A DNA stretch of 10,931 nt from DASZZX01 sp036260415 (GTDB lineage: Bacteria > Actinomycetota > Nitriliruptoria > Nitriliruptorales > JAHWKO01): the NCBI GenBank assembly GCA_036260415.1, contig DASZZX010000194.1, positions 1 to 10,931 of the forward strand, read 5' to 3'. The notes beneath the pieces are model-generated. The model was not told where the DNA came from, ran no database searches, and saw only the letters and a program-made list of their open reading frames with translations. Both the position numbers and the translations under genes were made by a program. Below are positions 5,548-10,931 of this stretch, one piece after another (positions within the stretch are counted from its first letter, which is position 1; the number at the start of each line of letters is the position of its first letter).

Positions 5548-6264
5548 ATGAGCCAGACCACACTGACGCTCACCGACCGACCGCCCACGGCGGGGCGCAA
5601 CCTCTCGCAGGTGGTGGGACCGGGCTGGGCGGAGCAGCTGGAGCCCGTGCGCGACCGGCTCGCGGCGCTGGGCGACTTCCTCCGCCAGGAGCAGGCGGCG
5701 GGACGGCGCTTCCTGCCCGCGGGTCGCCGTGTCCTCGCCGCGTTGCGTCAGCCGTTCGAGGCGGTGCGCGTCCTGCTCGTCGGTCAGGATCCCTACCCGA
5801 CCCCGGGTCACGCGGTCGGTCTGTGCTTCAGCGTCGCGCCCGACGTGCAGCCGCTGCCCAGGAGCCTGCAGAACATCTTCTGCGAGTACCAACACGACCT
5901 CGGTCACCCGCTGCCCGCCACCGGCGACCTCTCCCCGTGGACCCACCAGGGGGTCATGCTGCTCAACCGGGTGCTGACAGTCCGTGCCGGCGCGCCGGGC
6001 TCCCACCGTGGTCGGGGCTGGGAGCAGATCACCGAGCACGCCATCCGTGCGCTGGTGGCGCGGGACCAGCCGCTGGTCGCGATCCTGTGGGGCAGGGACG
6101 CGCGTGCCCTGAAGTCCGTGCTGGGGAGGACGCCGGTGGTGGAGAGCCCGCACCCCAGCCCGCTGTCGGCGGGCAACGGGTTCTTCGGTTCGCGCCCGTT
6201 CAGCCGCACCAACGCGCTGCTCGCCGAGCTCGGAGCCCCGCCGGTGGACTGGCGGCTGCCGTAG
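5548..6264 (+). CDS. ung: Uracil-DNA glycosylase, family 1
   Basis: Removes uracil from DNA as the first step of base-excision repair. The 238-residue protein carries all family-1 motifs: GQDPYPTPGHAVGLCFS with catalytic Asp81 and uracil-stacking Phe94; the NIFCEY helix (109-114); LLNRVLTV with uracil-reading Asn140; and HPSPLSA with catalytic His202, followed by FFGSRPFSRTN and the C-terminal VDWRLP typical of actinobacterial Ung. Pro replaces the His of the enterobacterial GQDPYH motif, as in mycobacterial proteins. The frame is open far upstream, opposite the protease gene, but the family N-terminus and the AGGAG 9 nt before the ATG at 5548 fix the start. It is divergent from the protease gene. 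Assignment is very secure. Confidence 0.97.
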   Translation: MSQTTLTLTDRPPTAGRNLSQVVGPGWAEQLEPVRDRLAALGDFLRQEQAAGRRFLPAGRRVLAALRQPFEAVRVLLVGQDPYPTPGHAVGLCFSVAPDVQPLPRSLQNIFCEYQHDLGHPLPATGDLSPWTHQGVMLLNRVLTVRAGAPGSHRGRGWEQITEHAIRALVARDQPLVAILWGRDARALKSVLGRTPVVESPHPSPLSAGNGFFGSRPFSRTNALLAELGAPPVDWRLP

Positions 6265-6289
6265 GCGAAGCGCTCGCATCGACTGCTCA

Positions 6290-6303
6290 AGCACGACCGT
6301 GCT
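6290..6303. terminator. Short inverted repeat downstream of ung
   Basis: AGCACG-AC-CGTGCT is a perfect 6-bp inverted repeat 25 nt after the ung stop and about 40 nt before the next start. As RNA it gives a 5-bp stem with a 4-nt loop. It could be a weak terminator or a protein site for the small gene downstream. No T-run. Confidence 0.25.
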
Positions 6304-6345
6304 CGCGCCGACCATCGGGGAGGGCGCGGCGGGGGAGCGGTAGCC

Positions 6346-6606
6346 ATGGACGAGGCCCGATCGAGGAGCCGGGCCCCGGCGAGCGACTCGACGCATGTCC
6401 TGCTCGTCGACCTGCTCGGCGTGGCCGTGGCCGCGCAACGTCCGATCGTGCTGCGACGCCTCCACCTGCGCGGCCTGTCGTTGGACGCCTTGAGGACGCT
6501 CCTGCCCGAGCGCGCGGACCTGATCGCGAGCCTGCGCCGCGACCTTGCAGCGACCGGGGACTGCGACGGGCGGGCCGCCCCGGTGGCCACGCGGACGTCG
6601 GTGTAA
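6346..6606 (+). CDS. Small uncharacterised protein (86 aa)
   Basis: I do not recognise a family. The product is basic, with an Arg/Ser-rich start (MDEARSRSRAPASDS), a hydrophobic stretch (THVLLVDLLGVAVAAQRPIV, residues 16-35) and a helical middle (VLRRLHLRGLSLDALRTLLP and onward to about 70). The hydrophobic stretch contains Asp and Gln, so it is more likely a buried helix than a membrane span. About 92% of codons end in G or C, as in real genes here. ATG at 6346 has GGGGGAG about 9 nt upstream. The last few codons run into the first copy of the 39-bp repeats. It lies 81 nt after ung on the same strand and may be co-transcribed with it. Confidence 0.55.
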   Translation: MDEARSRSRAPASDSTHVLLVDLLGVAVAAQRPIVLRRLHLRGLSLDALRTLLPERADLIASLRRDLAATGDCDGRAAPVATRTSV

Positions 6607-6686
6607 CCGTCATGCGCCTCGGTGGCGCCGAGGACGTCGGTGTGACCGCTATCCGCCCCGGTGGTGACGAGGACGTCGGCGCGACC
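6582..6686 (+). repeat. Three tandem 39-bp repeats
   Basis: Copies lie at 6582-6620, 6621-6659 and a 27-bp partial at 6660-6686. Copies 1 and 2 match at 31 of 39 positions; copies 2 and 3 match at 23 of 27. Each contains GGTGG, then GGACGTCGG, then an ACC, with the palindrome GACGTC in the middle. The period is a multiple of three, so one plus-strand frame reads as 13-residue repeats (GGHADVGVTVMRL, GGAEDVGVTAIRP, GGDEDVGAT, stop), and a minus-strand frame is also periodic. No ribosome site or coding-like sequence leads into either frame, so I read this as a non-coding or decayed repeat upstream of the metal-protein gene. Confidence 0.7.
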
Positions 6687-6703
6687 TGATGGCGTGCGGT
6701 CGT

Positions 6704-6778
6704 GAGGTCGCATCCGGGATCGATCGCGCCCGACCTCCCGTCGTACGGTGAGGTCGAGGCGACGACCGCAGAGGAGGT
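6704..6778 (+). promoter_or_regulatory. Structured leader of the heavy-metal-associated gene
   Basis: Three related segments are present: GAGGTCG (6704-6710), CGACCTC (6731-6737) and GAGGTCG (6750-6756). The middle one can pair with either outer one. The second choice extends through CCGT-CGT-ACGG to an 11-bp stem with one bulged T (6731-6756). The middle segment also holds ACCTCC (6733-6738), exactly complementary to the ribosome site GGAGGT (6773-6778). It could be an RNA switch, or at DNA level a set of half-sites for a metal-sensing regulator. Inferred from complementarity only. Confidence 0.35.
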
Positions 6779-6783
6779 GCCGA

Positions 6784-6990
6784 ATGGCAACACAGACCAC
6801 GCTGCAGGTCGCCTGGATGGACTGCGAACACTGCGCTGAGCGCCTCGGGGTGTCGCTCGAGCGGCTCGAGGGAGTGATCGAGGCTCAGGTGGACCATGCC
6901 GGGAGCGCCAGCATCCGCTTCGACGAGAGCCGGGTCGAGGAGACGGAGTTGGCCGAGCGCGTGCGCGTCGCCGGTTTCGACGTCGTCTGA
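6784..6990 (+). CDS. Heavy-metal-associated (HMA) domain protein, CopZ-like
   Basis: A 68-residue single-domain protein of the ferredoxin-like HMA family, which carries Cu(I) or similar metal ions in the cytoplasm. It has the metal-binding CxxC pair at Cys14 and Cys17 in WMDCEHCAERL, followed by the expected helix, the strand VIEAQVDHAGSASIRFD (41-57 region), a second helix and the closing AGFDVV. The motif has Asp-Cys-Glu-His-Cys instead of the more usual MTCxxC, so the metal may be other than copper. ATG at 6784 has AGGAGG six nt upstream, one of the best ribosome sites in the window. No copper ATPase or CsoR-type regulator is nearby. It converges on the ComB-like gene. Confidence 0.88.
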   Translation: MATQTTLQVAWMDCEHCAERLGVSLERLEGVIEAQVDHAGSASIRFDESRVEETELAERVRVAGFDVV

Positions 6991-7006
6991 GGCCAGCAGC
7001 TCGCCC

Positions 7007-7030
7007 ACCGCCGGCAGGGCCCGCGGCGGT
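7007..7030. terminator. Candidate bidirectional terminator hairpin
   Basis: ACCGCCG (7007-7013) and CGGCGGT (7024-7030) form a perfect 7-bp stem with a 10-nt loop, filling the 39-bp gap between two converging genes (ends at 6990 and 7030). No T-run. Confidence 0.45.
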
Positions 7031-7716
7031 CACGGGACGACCGGCCGCATCACGAGCCGGTCGCCGTCGTGCTCCACGGGCATCGCGAGGTCGAAGCGGT
7101 CGAGTTGCACGGCCGCGTCGACGTCGGCCTGCGGTAGCCACGGCCGGTCGTCACGCCCGAAGTCCTGCGCCGCCTCGGACGCTGGTACCCGCCGCAGGTA
7201 CGGCTCCGGGTCGGGACGCTCGCCACCCAGCAGTGCCGCCAGGTAGTCGGCGCACGCACGGTCCTCGTCGCCGTCACGACCGCTGTGCGCCCCGGTGATC
7301 ACGAACGTCACGAGCTGCGGGGACCGGGCCGTCACCCAGCGGGCGGTCGCGGACGCGCACACGAACGAGGCGGCGACCAGCCCGTCGGCCCCTCGCGCGC
7401 GCACCACCCCCTGGGTGCCGGCGCTCGTGCGCATCACCAGCACTCGACCCGTGAGCTGGTGGCCCTCCAGCCCGGTCGGCGAGTTGTGCAGGTCGAAGCC
7501 GGGCAGCGGCCGACCACCCTCCTCGCCCATCGTGAGCGCCCCCGGCAGCCGTCGGCCGAGCTCCCGCGCCTCGTCGATGCCCGCCACCAGCACGATCTCA
7601 CGCGCACCGGCGCTGAAGGCGTGAGCGGCGGTGGTGAACGCACGCAGGACGTCCACGACCACGACCGTCCCGGCCGCGGTCTCGGCCCGGTCGATCGTCA
7701 CCGTCTCGATGCGCAC
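7030..7716 (-). CDS. comB: 2-phosphosulfolactate phosphatase family protein
   Basis: The ComB family dephosphorylates 2-phosphosulfolactate to sulfolactate, an early step of coenzyme M synthesis in methanogens; related proteins occur in bacteria that do not make coenzyme M, where the role is less clear. The 228-residue product has the family landmarks in order: VVDVLRAFTTA (20-30), GEEGGRPLPGFDLHNSP (64-80), VMRTSAGTQGV (94-104), and the acidic segment GRDGDEDRACADYLAALL (146-163), which probably contributes Mg2+ ligands. Start is GTG at 7716; GGAAGG about 8 nt upstream is a modest ribosome site. It is divergent from the decarboxylase across 77 bp with a shared dyad. The family is secure; the bacterial substrate is inferred. 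Confidence 0.88.
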   Translation of the reverse strand: MRIETVTIDRAETAAGTVVVVDVLRAFTTAAHAFSAGAREIVLVAGIDEARELGRRLPGALTMGEEGGRPLPGFDLHNSPTGLEGHQLTGRVLVMRTSAGTQGVVRARGADGLVAASFVCASATARWVTARSPQLVTFVITGAHSGRDGDEDRACADYLAALLGGERPDPEPYLRRVPASEAAQDFGRDDRPWLPQADVDAAVQLDRFDLAMPVEHDGDRLVMRPVVP

Positions 7717-7734
7717 GTCGTCCGCCTTCCGTCG

Positions 7735-7763
7735 TGGACAGCGCTCGGTCGCTGTCGCAGCAT
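7735..7763 (+). promoter_or_regulatory. Decarboxylase promoter with operator-like inverted repeat
   Basis: TGGACA (7735-7740, 5 of 6 to the -35 consensus), a 17-nt spacer and CAGCAT (7758-7763) form a promoter candidate. GACAGCG (7737-7743) and CGCTGTC (7750-7756) are perfect 7-bp inverted copies separated by 6 nt, occupying the space between the two hexamers. A dimeric repressor bound there would block the decarboxylase and, about 20 bp from its GTG, probably also the divergent ComB-like gene. No regulator gene is adjacent. Confidence 0.4.
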
Positions 7764-7793
7764 GCCGCCATCCAAGTGGCCCGGAGGTCCACC

Positions 7794-9200
7794 GTGCAGG
7801 TCCCCGCGTGGCGCGCTCTGCTGATGGCCACCGCCGAGCGCGCGAGCGATTTCCTCGAGCGGTTGCCTGAGCGCCCGGTCGGTGCCGGCGCCGGCGTCGA
7901 CCAACTGCGAGCGGCGCTGGGGGGTCCGCTGCCCGCAGGTCCGCAGGAGCCCGCGACGGTGGTGGCCAACCTCGTCGACACGGCCGAGGCAGGTCTGGTG
8001 GCGACCCCCAGCGGTCGCTTCTTCGGGTTCGTGATCGGGGGGGCGCTGCCCGCCGCGGTGGCGGCCGACTGGCTGACGTCCGCCTGGGACCAGAACGCCG
8101 GGCTGCACGTGGCCAGCCCGGCCGGGTCGGTCGTCGAGGAGGTCGCGGCCGGTTGGCTCACCCAGCTGCTCGGCCTGCCGCCCGGGACGTCCTGTGGCTT
8201 CGTGACCGGTGGTCAGATGGCGAACCTCACCTGCCTGGCCGCAGCCCGCCACCACGTGCTGGCCGGCGCCGGCTGGGACGTGGAGGTGGACGGCCTGGTC
8301 GGGGCGCCGCCGCTGCGGGTGCTGGTGGGCGAGGAGCGGCACGACACCATCGACCGCGCCTTGCGCTTCCTGGGCGTCGGCACGGGCCGGATCGTGCCCG
8401 TCGCGGCGGACGGGCAGGGGCGCATGCGGCCCGACGCGCTCGCGGTCGCGCTCGCCGCCGGCGACGGGCCCACGATCGTGTGCACCCAGCTCGGCAACGT
8501 CAACACCGGTGCGCTCGACCCGGTCGGTGAGCTCACCGGCGTGGCGCACGATCGTGACGCGTGGGTGCACGTCGACGGTGCGTTCGGTCTGTGGGCAGCG
8601 GCCAGCCCCCGGCTGCGCAGCACCGTCGCAGGTGTGGAGCGTGCCGACTCCTGGGCCGCCGACGCTCACAAGTGGCTCAACGTGCCCTACGACTCCGGAC
8701 TCGCGTTCACGGCCCACCCGGCGTCCCACCGTGCCGCCATGGGCGTCCACGCCAGCTACCTCGTCCACGCCGAGGGCGACGAGCGCGACCAGATGGACTG
8801 GAATCCGGAGTTCTCACGCAGAGCGCGCGGCTTCAGCGTGTACGCGGCCCTGCGCTCGCTGGGCCGCGACGGCGTCGCGGCGATGGTCGACCGGTGCTGC
8901 GGTCACGCGCGGCGGTTCGCCGAGCTGCTGTCCGACGGGTCGGGTGTCGAGATCCTCAACGAGGTGGTGCTCAACCAGGTGCTGGTGAGGTTCCGGTCTC
9001 CGGACGGTGACCACGACGGTCTCACCCGGGCCGTTGTCGGGGCGGTGCAGCGCGAGGGCACTTGCTGGATGAGCGCCACGACGTGGCATGGACAGGCCGC
9101 GATGCGCATCTCGGTGTCGAACTGGTCGACCGACGACGACGACGTCGAGCATTCCGTCGCGGCGATCAGACGGTGCGTCGCCCTGGTCACCGGCACCTGA
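7794..9200 (+). CDS. PLP-dependent group II amino-acid decarboxylase
   Basis: A 468-residue fold-type I PLP enzyme of the glutamate/aromatic amino-acid/cysteine-sulfinate decarboxylase family. Visible motifs: TGGQMANL (138-145, cofactor phosphate), His183 in EERHDTIDRALRFLG (ring stacking), QLGNVNTGALDP (232-243), Asp261 in WVHVDGAFG (pyridine nitrogen) and the Schiff-base Lys293 in ADAHKWLNVPYDSG. A C-terminal small domain ends near NWSTDDDDVEHSVAAIRRC. GTG at 7794 was chosen because GGAGG (7783-7787) lies six nt upstream; the frame is open to a GTG at 7734 without a ribosome site. The substrate cannot be read from sequence; the ComB-like neighbour raises the possibility of cysteate or a related sulfur compound. 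The last 14 bp overlap the LCP gene on the other strand. Confidence 0.9.
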   Translation: MQVPAWRALLMATAERASDFLERLPERPVGAGAGVDQLRAALGGPLPAGPQEPATVVANLVDTAEAGLVATPSGRFFGFVIGGALPAAVAADWLTSAWDQNAGLHVASPAGSVVEEVAAGWLTQLLGLPPGTSCGFVTGGQMANLTCLAAARHHVLAGAGWDVEVDGLVGAPPLRVLVGEERHDTIDRALRFLGVGTGRIVPVAADGQGRMRPDALAVALAAGDGPTIVCTQLGNVNTGALDPVGELTGVAHDRDAWVHVDGAFGLWAAASPRLRSTVAGVERADSWAADAHKWLNVPYDSGLAFTAHPASHRAAMGVHASYLVHAEGDERDQMDWNPEFSRRARGFSVYAALRSLGRDGVAAMVDRCCGHARRFAELLSDGSGVEILNEVVLNQVLVRFRSPDGDHDGLTRAVVGAVQREGTCWMSATTWHGQAAMRISVSNWSTDDDDVEHSVAAIRRCVALVTGT

Positions 9201-10659
9201 CGCACGTCGGCCGCACACCGGGCGGAGATGCGCGGTCGGGACGGCCAGCGTCGGCGACGTGCGCGGCTGAGTCGCCTTCGGCGCCCACCGCGACGACGGC
9301 GTCGACGTCCTCGCCAAGCTCGGCCCCCGTGGGCAGCGGTCGGACCTCGGTCCCCAGGATGTTGGCGATCCAGGCGGCGACGGGGGGGTCGTCCCGGCCG
9401 GAGTACACGATGGCGTGCCGGTTGACCGGTACGGGCGCCATGCCGCCGGGCTGGGGATGGAAGCCTGCGAAGAACAGCACGCTCTCGACCTGGGCGGCGT
9501 TCGCTCCCCGCCCCGTCCACAGCAGCACGTCCGCGGCACGTCGCTGCTCGGGATGGCCGCGCTCGCCGATCGGGCTTCCGCTCGCGAGACGTTGGAAGAG
9601 GGCTGCTACCCCCGGCTCGTACGGCACCACGACGCTGCGCCCGTGGTGGGAGCCGGCGTAGGCGGGGACCGTGGCGGTCTCGACGTCGCCGGTGCCGAAG
9701 CCACGGAACGCCTGCGCCAACCCGCGCAGCTCCGCGACGCCGAGCCACTCGTCCGTGGTGAGGCTGTGGGTCACGCGCTCCACGATGTCGAGCAGCCGCG
9801 GCACGTCGGCGAGGGTCCGCGCCGACACGACCTCGTCAGCCAGCGCGTGCAGGAACCGCTGCTGGCGGTCGATGCGGTGGAAGTCCCCGCGGGCGCCCTC
9901 ACGGGACCGGACGTACGCCAGCGACTCGACCGGGTCGAGATGCTGGCACCCGGCGGGCAGGTCGGCGCCCGACTTGGGGTCGTGAAGCGGCTGGTCGAGG
10001 CACACCTCCACGCCGCCGACCGTGTCGACCACCGTGAGGAACGCCGGGATCGAGACCTCGATGTAGTGATCGATCTGGAGGCCGCTGAGGCTCTCCACGG
10101 TGCGGACGAGGAGATCCGGTCCGCCGACCGCGACGGCGCTGTTGATCCGCGATGGTCCGGTGCCCGGAAGGTCTACCAGCAGGTCGCGGGGGAACGACAC
10201 CATCGCGGCGTGGGCGTCGGCCGGGCGTAGCTGCACCAGCAGGATGGTGTCGGTCCGCGGCGGTCCCTGTGGTCCCCCGGTCACGAGGCGCTCCTGCTGC
10301 TCGGGGGTCAGTCCCTCGCGGCTGTCACTGCCCGCCACGAGGAAATTGCGCGTCCCGGGGACCGCAGCGGCAGCCTCGCCACGACCCTCCTCGACCGCCT
10401 CGATCGCGCGCCGCTCGATGCCCGCGGCGATGCGTCGTTCCGCCGAGCGCAGCACGACGACGGCCAGTGCGGTCGCGAGCACCAGCCCGGCGACGGTCCC
10501 CAGCAGTACCAGCCGCAGCCGGCCGTGACGGCGCGTCGGCCGGCGGACCTCCCCGGCGTCGGCCGGCGGCTCGGCTCCGTCGGAGCCGTCGATCTCGTGC
10601 GACCCTCGCCCGCCCACACAGTCGGTGCGGGGATCGAGGGTCGCGGAGTGGTCGCGCAT
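9187..10659 (-). CDS. LCP (LytR-CpsA-Psr) family cell-wall glycopolymer ligase with LytR_C domain
   Basis: LCP enzymes move lipid-linked glycopolymers onto peptidoglycan outside the membrane. The 490-residue form has a cytoplasmic basic N-terminus, one membrane helix at about 48-70 (LRLVLLGTVAGLVLATALAV), and an LCP catalytic domain at about 104-280: GSDSR (110-114), RTDTILLVQL with Arg135/Asp137, FPRDLLVDLPG with Arg158/Asp159, RIN (171-173) and YVRSR to RIDRQQRFL (Arg251, Asp259, Arg262, Arg265). A LytR_C domain follows at about 376-460 (ADVLLWTGRGANAAQVESVL). ATG at 10659 was chosen to give a short cytoplasmic tail; it lacks a clear ribosome site, and ATG at 10686 is an alternative. The longest frame would overlap the ferrochelatase end. 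Its 3' end overlaps the decarboxylase end by 14 bp. Confidence 0.92.
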   Translation of the reverse strand: MRDHSATLDPRTDCVGGRGSHEIDGSDGAEPPADAGEVRRPTRRHGRLRLVLLGTVAGLVLATALAVVVLRSAERRIAAGIERRAIEAVEEGRGEAAAAVPGTRNFLVAGSDSREGLTPEQQERLVTGGPQGPPRTDTILLVQLRPADAHAAMVSFPRDLLVDLPGTGPSRINSAVAVGGPDLLVRTVESLSGLQIDHYIEVSIPAFLTVVDTVGGVEVCLDQPLHDPKSGADLPAGCQHLDPVESLAYVRSREGARGDFHRIDRQQRFLHALADEVVSARTLADVPRLLDIVERVTHSLTTDEWLGVAELRGLAQAFRGFGTGDVETATVPAYAGSHHGRSVVVPYEPGVAALFQRLASGSPIGERGHPEQRRAADVLLWTGRGANAAQVESVLFFAGFHPQPGGMAPVPVNRHAIVYSGRDDPPVAAWIANILGTEVRPLPTGAELGEDVDAVVAVGAEGDSAAHVADAGRPDRASPPGVRPTCVRCR

Positions 10660-10698
10660 GGGGGGCTGGCGACCAGGCAACAGCATGTCGACCCAGGC

Positions 10699-10741
10699 CC
10701 GGTTCCCGAACAGCCGGGGCGTGGCGGGGCCGCGGAACCGG
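10699..10741 (-). terminator. Hairpin directly after the ferrochelatase stop
   Basis: CCGGTTCC (10699-10706) and GGAACCGG (10734-10741) form a perfect 8-bp stem with a 27-nt GC-rich loop, beginning one nt past the ferrochelatase stop on the minus strand. It may end that transcript, which would place the LCP promoter between 10698 and 10659. No T-run. Confidence 0.35.
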
Positions 10742-10742
10742 C

Positions 10743-10931
10743 TCAGCGCACCGGCAGGCAGCAGTCGGGGGCGCACACGTCGTGGCCCGGTCCCAGCTCA
10801 CCCAGCGCATGACGAGCGGGTGTGGCGTGGATGCGCTCGACGATCAACTCCCGGATCATGCGCACGTAGCCCGGGTCGGTGCCGACGGTGTGGGCGCGGA
10901 CCAGATGCAGACCGAGCTCGGCGGCGCGCGC
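10743..10931 (-). CDS. hemH: Ferrochelatase C-terminal end (partial)
   Basis: The last 62 residues of a protein entering from the right edge, with no start in the window. The segment AAELGLHLVRAHTVGTDPGY then VRMIRELIVERI matches the C-terminus of actinobacterial ferrochelatases, where an A-ELGL element leads into TVGTDPxFV and a final helix. The enzyme inserts Fe2+ into the porphyrin (coproporphyrin III in actinobacteria, if that branch is used). The tail ends HDVCAPDCCLPVR, three Cys in C-x3-C-C spacing. Several bacterial ferrochelatases carry a [2Fe-2S] cluster with ligands in the C-terminal tail, so a cluster is plausible. The stop is TGA at 10743-10745. Identification rests on a short segment and is likely rather than certain. 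Confidence 0.7.
   Translation of the reverse strand, partial: ARAAELGLHLVRAHTVGTDPGYVRMIRELIVERIHATPARHALGELGPGHDVCAPDCCLPVR

Noticed and set aside
6582..6686. CRISPR array
   Set aside because: The repeats are directly tandem with no unique spacers, only three imperfect copies, and no cas gene is nearby.
5482..6800. Long minus-strand frames across ung and the repeat region
   Set aside because: Shadow frames of ung; the 13-residue periodicity at their ends only reflects the 39-bp DNA repeats.
7698..8768. 356-codon minus-strand frame
   Set aside because: Antisense to the PLP decarboxylase; His/Gly/Arg-rich without motifs.
10660..10776. LCP start at 10776
   Set aside because: It would overlap the ferrochelatase C-terminus and cross the hairpin at 10699-10741; the added residues look like out-of-frame ferrochelatase sequence.

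Overview
This window looks like chromosomal core-type DNA from a high-GC actinobacterium (Actinomycetota). The basis is the very GC-rich third codon positions, frequent GTG starts behind strong GGAGG sites, an Ung protein that reads like the mycobacterial form, and a ferrochelatase tail rich in Cys. The lineage is probably outside the well-known genera, but the genus cannot be named from sequence alone. I see no insertion sequence, phage gene, CRISPR array, tRNA or rRNA.

Layout from left to right. (1) 1-611, minus: N-terminal part of a response regulator whose second region fits the fused response regulator/thioredoxin-disulfide reductase family; it runs off the left edge. (2) 612-1160: a gap of about 550 bp with one promoter and one GC hairpin. 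(3) 1161-1367, plus: small orphan protein, converging on ribonuclease Z (1455-2360, minus). (4) A CsbD-like stress protein (2498-2788, plus), divergent from RNase Z, then a Nudix hydrolase (2869-3372, plus) with an odd start. (5) On minus, an exported trypsin-like serine protease (4552-5403) followed by the AmmeMemoRadiSam radical SAM enzyme (3416-4504). (6) Plus: uracil-DNA glycosylase (5548-6264), a small orphan protein (6346-6606), a block of 39-bp repeats, and a heavy-metal-associated (CopZ-like) protein (6784-6990) with a structured leader. (7) 2-phosphosulfolactate phosphatase family protein (7030-7716, minus), divergent from a PLP-dependent group II decarboxylase (7794-9200, plus), with a perfect 7-6-7 inverted repeat between the -35 and -10 of the decarboxylase promoter. 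(8) Minus: an LCP (LytR-CpsA-Psr) cell-wall ligase (9187-10659), whose end overlaps the decarboxylase end, and the C-terminal end of a ferrochelatase (10743-10931) that runs off the right edge.

Most genes are unrelated housekeeping functions: RNA processing, DNA repair, haem synthesis, wall assembly and redox signalling. The pair most likely to act together is the ComB-like phosphatase and the decarboxylase. They share a 77-bp divergent control region with an operator-like dyad, and both families have members acting on three-carbon sulfonates. No complete new system is proven here. The best leads are that pair, the three-way pairing in the metal-protein leader, the 39-bp repeats, and two small uncharacterised proteins with strong coding signal.
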